Below are positions 51,959-61,385 of a DNA stretch of 64,000 bases, in pieces. The position numbers and the translations under genes are program-made. Source of the stretch: JBOFDK01 sp051650305 (GTDB lineage Bacteria > Bacillota > Clostridia > Lachnospirales > Cellulosilyticaceae). The stretch lies in the NCBI GenBank assembly GCA_051650305.1, contig JBOFIT010000111.1, forward strand, positions 47,823 through 111,822, in the 5' to 3' direction. The number at the start of each line of letters is the position of its first letter. The stretch's first letter is position 1. A model generated the notes under the pieces. It was not told where the DNA came from. It made no database searches and worked only from the letters and a program-made list of their open reading frames with translations.

Positions 51959-53020
51959 ATGAAAGCACAATTAATATTAGAAAATGGTATGGTATTTGAA
52001 GGTAAAGCCTTCGGATACCTTAAAGAAACAATCGGAGAGGTAGTCTTCAATACAGGGATGACAGGCTACCAAGAAATTCTTACAGACCCTTCATACTACG
52101 GTCAAATGGTTGTTATGACTTATCCACTTGTAGGAAACTACGGGATCAACTTAGAAGATATGGAGTCAGGGAAAGCACACGTAAGAGCATTTATCGTACG
52201 TGAGAAAAGCGACTTCCCAAACAACTTCCGTTGTGAACTTACATTAGATGGCTACTTGAAAGCACAGAAAATCATTGGCCTTGAAGGTATCGATACACGT
52301 GCTCTTACAAAGGTACTTCGTAACCACGGGACAATGCGTGCCATCATTGCAGTAAGAGAGCTTACACCGAGCCAAGTAAAACTTAAGATCGATAGCTTCT
52401 GTAACCAACAAGCGGTATCAGAAGTAACAACAAAAGAAGTGTACACAGTAGAAGGTAAAGGCATCCATGTAGCGATGATCGACTGTGGGATGAAGCAAAA
52501 TATCGTACGTTCATTCGCAGAACGTGGATGCAAGCTTACAGTATTCCCATACACAGCAACTGCAGAAGAAATCTTAGCAGTAAATCCAGACGGTCTTTTC
52601 TTATCAAATGGACCAGCGGATCCAAAAGATGTACCGACTGTTGTTGAGACAGTAAAAACACTTGTAGGCAAGATGCCAATTACAGCGATCTGCCTTGGTC
52701 ACCAACTTTTATCATTAGCATTAGGTGGGGATACAGCGAAGCTTAAGTTCGGTCACCACGGATGTAACCACCCAGTTAAAGACTTTGTATCAAACAGAGT
52801 ATACATCACATCACAAAACCACAACTACTATGTAAGCACACTTCCAGAAGGTGCAGTGGTTACACATACAAACTTAAATGATAATACAGTAGAAGGTATG
52901 TACTTCAAAGATTTAGATATTTACAGTGTGCAGTTCCACCCAGAAGCATGTCCAGGGCCTACAGACACAGCACACATTTTTGATGAATTTATTCGCGTAA
53001 TGCAAGGAGGTAAACTATAA
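51959..53020 (+). CDS. carA: carbamoyl-phosphate synthase small subunit
   Basis: 353 residues. It frees ammonia from glutamine for CarB. The N-terminal domain has F-N-T-G-M-T-G-Y-Q-E, and the glutaminase domain has the nucleophile Cys in I-C-L-G-H-Q and the H-P-E-A pair. The product serves both pyrimidine and arginine synthesis. The stop overlaps the carB ATG by one base. Confidence 0.97.
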   Translation: MKAQLILENGMVFEGKAFGYLKETIGEVVFNTGMTGYQEILTDPSYYGQMVVMTYPLVGNYGINLEDMESGKAHVRAFIVREKSDFPNNFRCELTLDGYLKAQKIIGLEGIDTRALTKVLRNHGTMRAIIAVRELTPSQVKLKIDSFCNQQAVSEVTTKEVYTVEGKGIHVAMIDCGMKQNIVRSFAERGCKLTVFPYTATAEEILAVNPDGLFLSNGPADPKDVPTVVETVKTLVGKMPITAICLGHQLLSLALGGDTAKLKFGHHGCNHPVKDFVSNRVYITSQNHNYYVSTLPEGAVVTHTNLNDNTVEGMYFKDLDIYSVQFHPEACPGPTDTAHIFDEFIRVMQGGKL

Positions 53021-56000
53021 TGCCAAGAGATATGAGCATCAAGAAAGTACTAGTAATCGGATCAGGTCCAATCGTTATCGGGCAAGCAGCAGAGTTTGAC
53101 TACTCTGGAACACAAGCGTGCCAAGCTATTCGTGAAGAAGGCATTGAAGTAGTCCTTGTAAACAGTAACCCAGCTACAATCATGACAGACAAAGAAATCG
53201 CAGATAAAATCTACATAGAGCCACTAACTGCGGAGTTCTTAGAGAAAGTAATCGCAAAAGAGCGCCCAGACAGTGTACTTGCAGGTGTAGGTGGTCAGAC
53301 AGGACTTAACCTTGCAGTAGAACTTCATGATAAAGGTATCTTAGAAAAGTACAACGTACGTGTAATCGGTACACAAATCGACGCCATCAAAGAAGGGGAA
53401 GACCGTGAGCTTTTCCGCGCACTGATGGATCGTATCAACCAACCAGTTATCGAAAGTGAAATCGTAGAGACTGTAGAAGATGCAGTAACATTTGCGAGAA
53501 AGATTGGTTACCCAGTAGTTGTAAGACCAGCGTACACACTTGGAGGTACAGGTGGTGGTATCGCAGAAACAGAAGCAGAGCTTCGTGAGATTTCAGCAAG
53601 TGGTATCCACTTATCACGTGTAAACCAAGTACTTATCGAAAAATGTATCAAAGGTTGGAAAGAGATTGAGTACGAAGTAATGCGTGACCAATACGGTACA
53701 GTAATCACTGTATGTAACATGGAAAACATCGACCCTGTAGGTATCCACACAGGCGATAGTATCGTAGTCGCACCATCTCAAACACTTTCAGATAGAGAAT
53801 ACCAAATGCTACGTCGTGCATCATTAGATATCATCTCAGCATGTGATATCCGTGGAGGATGTAACGTACAGTTAGCACTTCACCCAGATAGCTTCGAATA
53901 CGCAGTCATCGAGATCAACCCTCGTGTAAGCCGTTCTTCAGCCCTAGCTTCAAAAGCGACAGGTTACCCAATCGCACGTGTATCTGCAAAGATCGCACTT
54001 GGCTACGGCTTAGATGAAATCAAAAATGCAGTAACAGGTAAGACATACGCTTGTTTCGAGCCTACATTAGACTACGTAGTCGTAAAGATTCCAAAATGGC
54101 CATTCGATAAGTTCTACACAGCGAAGCGTACACTAGGAACAAAGATGATGGCGACAGGTGAGATCATGGCTATCGGAAACAACTTCGAGAGTGCCTTCCT
54201 AAAAGGTCTTCGTTCACTAGAGATTGGACAGTTCAGCTTCAAACATAAGAAACTTGATGACTGTACATTAGAAGAACTAAAAGAACGCGTGGTAACTGCA
54301 GATGATGAGCGTATCTTCGCACTAGCAGCCATGCTTCGTATGCACTACCGCGAAGAACAAGTATGCAAAATCACAGGCATGGATATCTTCTTCGTGAAGA
54401 AGTTCAAGTGGATTGTAGAGCAAGAAGAAATACTTAAAGAAATGGAATACGAAGACTTAACACCTAAGTACCTTCGTAAACTTAAGCGCAGAGGCTTCGC
54501 AGATAAGGCGATTGCAGAGTTTATCGGTGTATCAGAAGATGACATCCGCGAACTTCGCATCAAGTGGAGCATCATGCCAGTATACAAAATGGTAGATACA
54601 TGTGGTGGTGAGTTCGAAGCAGAGTCACCATACTACTACTCAACATACGACACCATCGATGAAGTAGAAGTAAGTGATAAAGAAAAAATTATGGTTATGG
54701 GTTCAGGTCCGATCCGTATCGGTCAAGGAATTGAGTTCGACTACTGTTCAGTACATGCGATCATGGCACTTAGAAAACGTGGTATCGAGACAATCATCGT
54801 CAACAACAACCCTGAAACTGTAAGTACAGACTTCAACACTTCAGATAAGCTTTACTTCGAACCATTAACAGATGAAGATGTATACCATATCGTTATGAAA
54901 GAAAATCCAAAAGGCGTTATCCTTCAGTTCGGTGGTCAAACAGCGATTAAACTTGCAAAATTCTGCGAGAAAATGAATATCCCAGTACTTGGTACACAAC
55001 CAAAGCAAGTGGATGCAGCTGAAGACCGCGAGAAGTTCGATGAAATCCTTGAGAAACTTCATATCAAACGTCCAAAAGGTAAGGCAATCTGGTCTATAGA
55101 AGAAGGCTTAAAGGTAGCAGCAGAACTTGAGTACCCAGTACTTGTACGTCCTTCATATGTACTTGGTGGTCAAGGTATGGAGATTACCTTCGAAGAAGAG
55201 CAACTCAAGCGTTACTTAGTGAATGCGTTCGATCGTGACCCAGAAAACCCAGTACTTATCGATAGATACTTAATGGGACGTGAAATCGAAGTCGATGCTA
55301 TCTGCGATGGTACAGACATCTTAATACCAGGTATTATGGAGCATTTAGAGCGTGCAGGTATCCACTCAGGAGACAGTACCACAATCTTCCCAAGTGTCAA
55401 TATCTCAGATCGTATCAAAGAGAAAATCATCGAGTGTACACGTCTTCTTGCAAATGAACTAGAAGTTATGGGTATGATTAACATCCAGTACATCGAGTAC
55501 AAAAACGAGCTTTATATCATCGAAGTCAACCCACGTTCAAGCCGTACAGTACCATATATCTCAAAAGTAACCGATGTACCAATCATCGACCTTGCAACAC
55601 GCGTGATGCTTGGCGAGAAGTTAGCAGAGATGGAATACGGCACAGGTCTTTACCCAGAACCAGAGAACTTCTATGCGGTAAAAGTACCAGTATTCTCTAC
55701 AGAGAAGCTTCCAAGAGTAGAAGTAAGCCTTGGGCCAGAAATGAAGTCTACAGGAGAAGTACTTGGTGTAGGTAGCACAGTAGAAGAAGCACTTTACAAA
55801 GGCTTTATCGCAGCAGGTAAGAAACTTCCAAGTGAGAAGGGTACAATCCTTGCAACGATTCAAAAATACGACCAAGATGAGTTCGTAGCCATTGCGAAGC
55901 GTTTCCACAAGCTAGGCTATGATTTTGTGGCAACAGAAGGTACAGCACTTAAGCTTAAAGAAAATGGTATCGAGGCAGAAGTGGTTCAGAAACTTTCAGA

Positions 56001-56241
56001 AGGTAGCGATGCAATCATCAACCTCATCAGAAGCGGACGTATCAACCTCCTTGTAAACACACCTACAAAAGGTAACGATGCAAGACGTGATGGCTTCAAG
56101 ATTCGCCGTCATGCTATCGAATCTTCACTTCAAATTGTGACTTCACTAGACACATTAGGTGCGATGGCAGACATCGTAGAAAACAACTTAACTGTGGAAG
56201 AGACAACGATTTACAACATGGGAGAAAAAGCAGATGAGTAA
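53020..56241 (+). CDS. carB: carbamoyl-phosphate synthase large subunit
   Basis: 1073 residues, complete. Two ATP-grasp halves: I-G-S-G-P-I-V-I-G-Q at about 14-23 and M-G-S-G-P-I-R-I-G-Q in the second half near 560; R-P-A-Y-T-L-G-G and R-P-S-Y-V-L-G-G mark both ATP sites. The C-terminal regulatory domain (about 930-1073) would bind UMP or ornithine. Overlaps pyrK by 8 bases. Confidence 0.98.
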   Translation: MPRDMSIKKVLVIGSGPIVIGQAAEFDYSGTQACQAIREEGIEVVLVNSNPATIMTDKEIADKIYIEPLTAEFLEKVIAKERPDSVLAGVGGQTGLNLAVELHDKGILEKYNVRVIGTQIDAIKEGEDRELFRALMDRINQPVIESEIVETVEDAVTFARKIGYPVVVRPAYTLGGTGGGIAETEAELREISASGIHLSRVNQVLIEKCIKGWKEIEYEVMRDQYGTVITVCNMENIDPVGIHTGDSIVVAPSQTLSDREYQMLRRASLDIISACDIRGGCNVQLALHPDSFEYAVIEINPRVSRSSALASKATGYPIARVSAKIALGYGLDEIKNAVTGKTYACFEPTLDYVVVKIPKWPFDKFYTAKRTLGTKMMATGEIMAIGNNFESAFLKGLRSLEIGQFSFKHKKLDDCTLEELKERVVTADDERIFALAAMLRMHYREEQVCKITGMDIFFVKKFKWIVEQEEILKEMEYEDLTPKYLRKLKRRGFADKAIAEFIGVSEDDIRELRIKWSIMPVYKMVDTCGGEFEAESPYYYSTYDTIDEVEVSDKEKIMVMGSGPIRIGQGIEFDYCSVHAIMALRKRGIETIIVNNNPETVSTDFNTSDKLYFEPLTDEDVYHIVMKENPKGVILQFGGQTAIKLAKFCEKMNIPVLGTQPKQVDAAEDREKFDEILEKLHIKRPKGKAIWSIEEGLKVAAELEYPVLVRPSYVLGGQGMEITFEEEQLKRYLVNAFDRDPENPVLIDRYLMGREIEVDAICDGTDILIPGIMEHLERAGIHSGDSTTIFPSVNISDRIKEKIIECTRLLANELEVMGMINIQYIEYKNELYIIEVNPRSSRTVPYISKVTDVPIIDLATRVMLGEKLAEMEYGTGLYPEPENFYAVKVPVFSTEKLPRVEVSLGPEMKSTGEVLGVGSTVEEALYKGFIAAGKKLPSEKGTILATIQKYDQDEFVAIAKRFHKLGYDFVATEGTALKLKENGIEAEVVQKLSEGSDAIINLIRSGRINLLVNTPTKGNDARRDGFKIRRHAIESSLQIVTSLDTLGAMADIVENNLTVEETTIYNMGEKADE

Positions 56242-56995
56242 AAAAATAATAGAAGGCAAGATCCTTTGCAACCAAGTGGTTGCAAAGGATGTCTATAAAA
56301 TGATAATCGAAGCACCAGAAGTAGCAGAGGGTGCAAAATGTGGCCAATTTGTAAACCTTTATACAAAGTCACAAAGCATGCTTCTTCCAAGACCGATTAG
56401 TATTTGTGAAATCGGTGAGACAACCCTTACACTTGTATACGGTGTCGTAGGTAAAGGTACAAAAGAATTTGCTACATACCAAGAAGGTGATACTATCCGT
56501 ATCAGTAGTGCACTTGGTAATGGGTATACACCTCAACAAGTAAAGACTCACGTACTCGTAGGTGGGGGAATCGGTGTACCACCACTTGTAGAGCTTAGCA
56601 AGCACTTAGAAGGCGAGAAAATCGCAGTGATTGGCTTTAGAGAAGAACCATTTCTAGTGGAAGCATTAGAAGCACAAGGGGTTACAGTATATATCGCTAC
56701 AGACAATGGTGGGGCAGGATTTAAAGGCAATGTCATCGACCTTATGAAAGCAGAAGGCATCGAAGGCGACTACTACTATAGCTGTGGACCAAAACCAATG
56801 CTACGTGCTCTAGCAAGCTACTGTGAAGAGAAAAATGTACCTGTACAAGTATCTCTTGAAGAGCGTATGGGCTGTGGGTATGGCGCGTGTGTAGGCTGTG
56901 TATGTAAAACAAAAAAAGAGACAGACCCAGGTTATGAGCAGAAAAAAGTATGTAAAGATGGCCCAGTCTTTTTAGGAAGTGAGGTTGTATGGTAA
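56234..56995 (+). CDS. pyrK: dihydroorotate dehydrogenase electron-transfer subunit
   Basis: 253 residues. An FAD-binding ferredoxin-reductase fold passes electrons from PyrDB to NAD+. R-P-I-S-I-C binds FAD, G-G-G-I-G-V-P-P the nucleotide, and C-G-Y-G-A-C-V-G-C plus a later Cys hold the 2Fe-2S cluster. Overlaps carB and pyrD, so strictly coupled. Its presence shows an NAD-linked, anaerobic-type pathway. Confidence 0.96.
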   Translation: MSKKIIEGKILCNQVVAKDVYKMIIEAPEVAEGAKCGQFVNLYTKSQSMLLPRPISICEIGETTLTLVYGVVGKGTKEFATYQEGDTIRISSALGNGYTPQQVKTHVLVGGGIGVPPLVELSKHLEGEKIAVIGFREEPFLVEALEAQGVTVYIATDNGGAGFKGNVIDLMKAEGIEGDYYYSCGPKPMLRALASYCEEKNVPVQVSLEERMGCGYGACVGCVCKTKKETDPGYEQKKVCKDGPVFLGSEVVW

Positions 56996-57906
56996 TGAGA
57001 GAACTTGATTTAAGTGTAAACATTGGTGGGGTCGTTCTCAAAAACCCTATTACAACAGCTTCAGGAACTTTCTCACCAAGAGAAAGCAGTGAATTCTACG
57101 ACCTAAGTGAACTAGGAGCAGTCATTACAAAAGGTGTCGCGAATGTGCCTTGGGAAGGTAATCCAACACCACGTATCGCAGAGACTTATGGTGGGATGAT
57201 TAATGCAGTAGGACTTCAAAATCCTGGTGTAGAGGCATTCATCAAAGAAGACCTTGCATTTATGAAAGGCTTTGATACAAAGGTGATTGCCAACGTAGCA
57301 GGCCGTACAATCGAAGACTACTGTGAAGTAGTAGAAAGACTCAGTGAGACAGATGTGGATATGCTAGAAGTGAATATCTCATGTCCAAATGTGAAGTGTG
57401 GTGGTATAGGCTTTGGTACAGATACAGGACTTGCTGGAGAAGTAACACGTGCAGTGAAGCGTGTATCTAAGAAGCCAATCATCATTAAACTTACACCAAA
57501 CGTTACAAACATTGCGGAGATTGCAAAAGCAGTAGAAGCAGAAGGTGCAGATGCCGTATCACTGATTAATACACTACTTGGTATGAAGATTGATGTACAC
57601 AAGCAGAAGTGTGTGATCGCAAACAAAATGGGTGGTTTCTCAGGACCAGCTATTATGCCAGTAGCCGTACGTATGGTATACCAAGTAAGACGTGCGGTAG
57701 ATATTCCAATTATTGGACTTGGTGGCATTATGACAGGAGAAGATGTGGCGGAATTCATCTTAGCAGGAGCAGATGCCGTATCCATCGGTACAGCAGCACT
57801 TATAAATCCTACAGCACCAGTAGATATCAAACATCAACTCGTTGACTACATGAATCAGTATGGCTTTAAAAACCTTGCTGAATTACGTGCAGCATTAAAA
57901 GAATAA
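56989..57906 (+). CDS. pyrD: dihydroorotate dehydrogenase, class 1B catalytic subunit
   Basis: 305 residues. FMN enzyme that oxidises dihydroorotate to orotate. N-I-S-C-P-N-V-K carries the class 1B catalytic Cys, and G-L-G-G-I-M-T-G-E-D the FMN phosphate site. Starts at ATG 56989 or at 56995 two codons later. Orotate phosphoribosyltransferase (pyrE) does not follow, so UMP synthesis needs a pyrE elsewhere. Confidence 0.97.
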   Translation: MVMRELDLSVNIGGVVLKNPITTASGTFSPRESSEFYDLSELGAVITKGVANVPWEGNPTPRIAETYGGMINAVGLQNPGVEAFIKEDLAFMKGFDTKVIANVAGRTIEDYCEVVERLSETDVDMLEVNISCPNVKCGGIGFGTDTGLAGEVTRAVKRVSKKPIIIKLTPNVTNIAEIAKAVEAEGADAVSLINTLLGMKIDVHKQKCVIANKMGGFSGPAIMPVAVRMVYQVRRAVDIPIIGLGGIMTGEDVAEFILAGADAVSIGTAALINPTAPVDIKHQLVDYMNQYGFKNLAELRAALKE

Positions 57907-57911
57907 TCACT

Positions 57912-57956
57912 AAAAAGAAAAAGACTATGCAAAATGTGCATAGTCTTTTTCTTTTT
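57912..57956 (+). terminator. pyr operon terminator
   Basis: Perfect 20-base stem (57912-57931 with 57937-57956) and 5-base loop, T-rich right arm. Confidence 0.95.
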
Positions 57957-58009
57957 AGGCAAAATATCCAGTATAGAATTTTATTTAACCAATTAGGAGG
58001 CAATCCAAG

Positions 58010-58690
58010 ATGAAAAAAATCATTACATTGCTACTTACTGTGGCATTAACAGGAAGCTTAGTCTTCACTGGATGCGGTTCAGATACTGCTAATAAAGACA
58101 AGGTTAACAACGCACAAGCGGGTGAAGTGGTAGAACTTGAAGGTCAGCAAGACCAGTACGGCTGGTTCCCACATCTTCGTCTTACTTTTGATGGTGATGT
58201 ACTTACAGAAGTATACTTTGATTATGTAGATGATGCAGGTGCGAAGAAATCTCAAGACGAAGAGTATAATGCGACTGTCAAAGAAAAGACAGGTATTAGT
58301 ACCAAGGAAGCGATGGACGTACTACGCCAAAATCTCTTAGACGTTCAAGATCCTACAAAAGTAGACGTCGTTACAGGTGCGACACAGACATCTACAGAGT
58401 TCATCACCATGACAAAGCAAGCTTATGACCAATACTTTAATGGTGAAAACAGTGCCAACAACTATGGTAAAGGTGATCCAACCACAGCTAAAGATGATGC
58501 TAATACAAACAAAGCATCAGACAAGAATGGTACAGACAACGCTGCTTATAATAACGGCGGAGATGGTACACCAAATAGCCCAGAGAATGTAGATAATGCA
58601 GCTGGTGGTACTGAGGGCGGCACAGGTGGTGCAGGAGCAGGTAGTGCAGATCCAGGCGCAGGTGGCGCAGCAGGCCAAACCAACGAATAA
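58010..58690 (+). CDS. FMN-binding-domain lipoprotein with Gly/Asn-rich tail
   Basis: 226 residues. Lipobox ending at C22 (F-T-G-C) marks a lipoprotein. D119-V-V-T-G-A-T125 fits the flavinylation motif D-x-x-(S/T)-G-A-T, in which ApbE links FMN to the Thr. The domain (about 38-145) is followed by ~80 residues of low-complexity Asn/Asp/Gly/Ala sequence. Likely an extracellular electron-transfer or redox protein; no apbE is close by. Confidence 0.7.
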   Translation: MKKIITLLLTVALTGSLVFTGCGSDTANKDKVNNAQAGEVVELEGQQDQYGWFPHLRLTFDGDVLTEVYFDYVDDAGAKKSQDEEYNATVKEKTGISTKEAMDVLRQNLLDVQDPTKVDVVTGATQTSTEFITMTKQAYDQYFNGENSANNYGKGDPTTAKDDANTNKASDKNGTDNAAYNNGGDGTPNSPENVDNAAGGTEGGTGGAGAGSADPGAGGAAGQTNE

Positions 58691-58703
58691 ATCACATAGT
58701 ATA

Positions 58704-58756
58704 AGTATAAATAAAAATAAGCTAGCACTTAGTGCTAGCTTATTTTTATTTATACT
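58704..58756. terminator. 25-bp perfect inverted repeat, bidirectional terminator
   Basis: Arms 58704-58728 and 58732-58756 pair perfectly over 25 bases around TTA. The inner part is GCTAGCAC, the outer part A/T rich. It overlaps the stop of the minus-strand GNAT gene and can end both convergent transcripts. Confidence 0.9.
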
Positions 58757-59262
58757 GCATTAAACTCAACAGGATAGTAAACTTGTCCTCTAATCGTTGA
58801 ATCTTCCGGTCCTAATTTTGCAATAAGAAAAGCTTCTTCAGGCATACCTGCTGGTGGTATGATGTCGTATTTACTTGCACGTTCAAAGCCGAAACGGCCA
58901 TAGAACTTAGGGTCGCCTAATACGATGATTGCTTTATGGCCTGCATATTTAGCAAGTCGTAAGCCTTCGGTAATAAGCTCTGTTCCGATACCTTGTTTTT
59001 GGAAAGAAGGTTTCACTGCAACAGGTGCTAAAGCAAGCACCGGATAAGTACGGCTGCCATCTTTTATAACGATACGTGTAAAAAGAATGTGCCCTACTTG
59101 TTCGTCACCAACGGCGGCTACTAAGGATAAATCTGGTGAAAAATAATTGGTATGACGTAGTGCATTCACTAAATCCCCTTCAGCAGCTCGTCCAAAGGCT
59201 TCGCGATGAATAGCATGTATGTGATGAATGTCATCTTCTAGTTCAGTTCTGATAAATGCCAT
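58750..59262 (-). CDS. GNAT-family N-acetyltransferase (YhbS-like)
   Basis: 170 residues. V-A-V-K-P-S-F-Q-K-Q-G-I-G-T-E-L is the acetyl-CoA loop (about 81-96), and F-Y-G-R-F-G-F-E-R-A follows as in YhbS relatives. Substrate unknown. AAAGGAGGG sets the start. Single gene. Confidence 0.85.
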   Translation of the reverse strand: MAFIRTELEDDIHHIHAIHREAFGRAAEGDLVNALRHTNYFSPDLSLVAAVGDEQVGHILFTRIVIKDGSRTYPVLALAPVAVKPSFQKQGIGTELITEGLRLAKYAGHKAIIVLGDPKFYGRFGFERASKYDIIPPAGMPEEAFLIAKLGPEDSTIRGQVYYPVEFNAV

Positions 59263-59413
59263 GTAAGTCCCTCCTTTAAGACGAAATCTATTTTATCAAA
59301 TATTATGAGGATATGCCATAGAATATGCCTATAAAACTAATAAAATAATATTATGCAAACTTAGAAAAATATTATAAAATTAAAGTTAATTAAAAATAAA
59401 CACACTATACATA

Positions 59414-59442
59414 TTGTTTTTTTCGAAATTATAAACTATAAT
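59414..59442 (+). promoter_or_regulatory. his operon promoter
   Basis: TTGTTT at 59414 and a perfect TATAAT at 59437 with a 17-base spacer, within a very AT-rich 226-base gap. I see no T-box or other leader structure before hisZ; the transcript leader would be only about 40 bases. Confidence 0.65.
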
Positions 59443-59488
59443 TATTTTAATAATTTATAACTTTATCATAGTAAAGCGAGGGTGAGCG

Positions 59489-60739
59489 ATGAAAAATTAC
59501 ACGTTACATATTCCAGAAGGCGTCAAAGACTTCTTATGGGATGAAGCACTGGCAAAAGACGCACTTCAAGCAGGTATGAAAGAACTTTTCTTAAAGCATC
59601 ATTACAATTTGATTGAGACACCTACGTTTGAATATATAGATGTATTCACCACAGGGGAGCAAAGTAGCCAGAATCCACAGCTTTATAAGTGGATTAATCA
59701 TCAAGGAGAAATCGTAGCCTTGAGAAGTGATATGACGCGGGCGATTGCTAGGGTAGTAGCTACCCAAAATAGTATGAGACCTTTTCCACAGCGCTATACC
59801 TACATTAGCAATAGCTTTCGTTATCCAGAGCGTTACCAAGGGAAGCAACACGAGTTTACACAGGCAGGGATTGAGCTTATAGGAAGTGTGGGGAGTGCAA
59901 GTGATGCAGAAGTCATCATGCTAGCCATTGAAGCACTGAAAGAAGCGGGCATTCAGGATTTCACGATTCATATAGGCAGTGCGACCTTCCTTCGTGAGAT
60001 GCTAGGTGAACTAGGCGCCACCCGTGAAGAAGAGCAAGCCATCTATAAAGCCATCGACGGAAAAGATGCGGTAAGTTTAAAAACGATCCTTAGCCAGTTA
60101 GACCATACAGGTGAAGTGGTAGATGCTTTGATGCAACTCATGCAGCGTTCAGGGACCATTGACCTTGTGAGAGAGGTGAAAGGCAAGCTTACATCATCAG
60201 TAGCGAGGGAAGCATTAACGTACTTGGAAGATGTGTATAAGCTTTTGGTAGACTTTGGTGTAGAGAACTTTATCTTATTTGATTTTAGTATTTTATCTTA
60301 TGCCAGTTACTATACAGGCATTATGTTTCAAGGGTACACCCATGGTGTAGGCGCAGCCATTGTAGAAGGCGGACGGTATGATAAACTGCTGGCACAGTTT
60401 GGGAAAGATATGCCGGCAGTAGGGATGGGGATTAATATACCTTTTGTCTTACAGAAACTTCAGCAAAAGGGTGAAAGCTTCAAGCAGATGACGACGACCC
60501 TTTTTGTATGGGATGAAAAGATGGGGAAAGTAGCCATAGACATTGCAAGGCAGTATCGCAAGGAAGGCCTTGTGGTGGAGTATGCTTTGACAAAAGAGGC
60601 AGATGAAGCCCTTCTGTATGCCAAAGAGCAGGGTATAGAGGGAATGATGTATTTCCGTCAGGATGGTACGGTGGTGATGTCTAACGTGGCACGTGGCGAG
60701 ACACAAGTGGTTGTAGTAGAAGATTTAAGGGGGAATTAA
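59489..60739 (+). CDS. hisZ: ATP phosphoribosyltransferase regulatory subunit
   Basis: 416 residues, paralogue of histidyl-tRNA synthetase without its role. It forms a complex with short HisG. P-E-G-V-K-D-F near 9-15, then L-R-S-D-M-T-R-A-I-A-R, and the class II fold sequence G-G-R-Y-D-K-L-L. First gene of the his operon; GCGAGGGTGAG precedes the ATG. Confidence 0.93.
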   Translation: MKNYTLHIPEGVKDFLWDEALAKDALQAGMKELFLKHHYNLIETPTFEYIDVFTTGEQSSQNPQLYKWINHQGEIVALRSDMTRAIARVVATQNSMRPFPQRYTYISNSFRYPERYQGKQHEFTQAGIELIGSVGSASDAEVIMLAIEALKEAGIQDFTIHIGSATFLREMLGELGATREEEQAIYKAIDGKDAVSLKTILSQLDHTGEVVDALMQLMQRSGTIDLVREVKGKLTSSVAREALTYLEDVYKLLVDFGVENFILFDFSILSYASYYTGIMFQGYTHGVGAAIVEGGRYDKLLAQFGKDMPAVGMGINIPFVLQKLQQKGESFKQMTTTLFVWDEKMGKVAIDIARQYRKEGLVVEYALTKEADEALLYAKEQGIEGMMYFRQDGTVVMSNVARGETQVVVVEDLRGN

Positions 60740-60740
60740 G

Positions 60741-61385
60741 ATGGAGCAAATCACCTTTGCATTAGCAAAAGGAAGACTAGCAAAAGAAGCAATGGCAGTA
60801 TTAAAGGATCTTGGCATCGTGTGTCAGGAGATGGAGGAGAAGACAAGGAAGCTACTTTTCACCAGTGATGACGGTAAGTATGGCTTCTTCCTAGCGAAAG
60901 CGTCGGACGTTCCGACATACGTTGATTATGGTGTAGCAGATATAGGGTTTGTGGGAAAGGATACCATTGCTGAGGAAAATCGTAACGTCTATGAAGTATT
61001 GGACTTAGGTTTTGGTAAGTGCAAAATGGCTATAGCGGGTAAAGCGGAAAAGATGCAGCTTTTAGAGACGGGTCAGTTTTTAAGAGTGGCTACCAAGTAT
61101 CCACGTATGGCAAAGACATACTTTGAAAGTAAGCATACCCCAGTAGAGATTATCAAACTCAATGGTTCAGTGGAGCTTGGACCCATTGTAGGGTTATCAG
61201 ACGTTATCGTGGATATCGTCGAGAGTGGTGCAACCCTTCGTGAAAATGGCTTGGTGGTTTTAGAGGATATGATGCCCTTATCGGCACGTATGATAGTAAA
61301 CACCGCAAGTATGAAAGTGAAGAATCAGGAGATTGAAGCGTTGATAGATGCAATTCAACAAAGGTTAGGGGGTCAAGCAGAATGA
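60741..61385 (+). CDS. hisG: ATP phosphoribosyltransferase, short form
   Basis: 214 residues, lacking the C-terminal regulatory domain, as in hisZ-bearing species. It condenses ATP and PRPP, first step of histidine synthesis. A-L-A-K-G-R-L is at the start, and D-V-I-V-D-I-V-E-S-G-A-T-L-R-E-N-G-L is the PRPP-site signature. One base after hisZ; its stop overlaps the hisD start. Confidence 0.96.
   Translation: MEQITFALAKGRLAKEAMAVLKDLGIVCQEMEEKTRKLLFTSDDGKYGFFLAKASDVPTYVDYGVADIGFVGKDTIAEENRNVYEVLDLGFGKCKMAIAGKAEKMQLLETGQFLRVATKYPRMAKTYFESKHTPVEIIKLNGSVELGPIVGLSDVIVDIVESGATLRENGLVVLEDMMPLSARMIVNTASMKVKNQEIEALIDAIQQRLGGQAE

Noticed and set aside
57318..57830. 170-codon minus-strand ORF inside pyrD
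   Set aside because: Shadow frame of a well-supported gene; no start signal or family resemblance.
59263..59488. Possible T-box or his leader before hisZ
   Set aside because: No specifier-loop or T-box sequence, and the promoter found leaves a leader of only about 40 bases.
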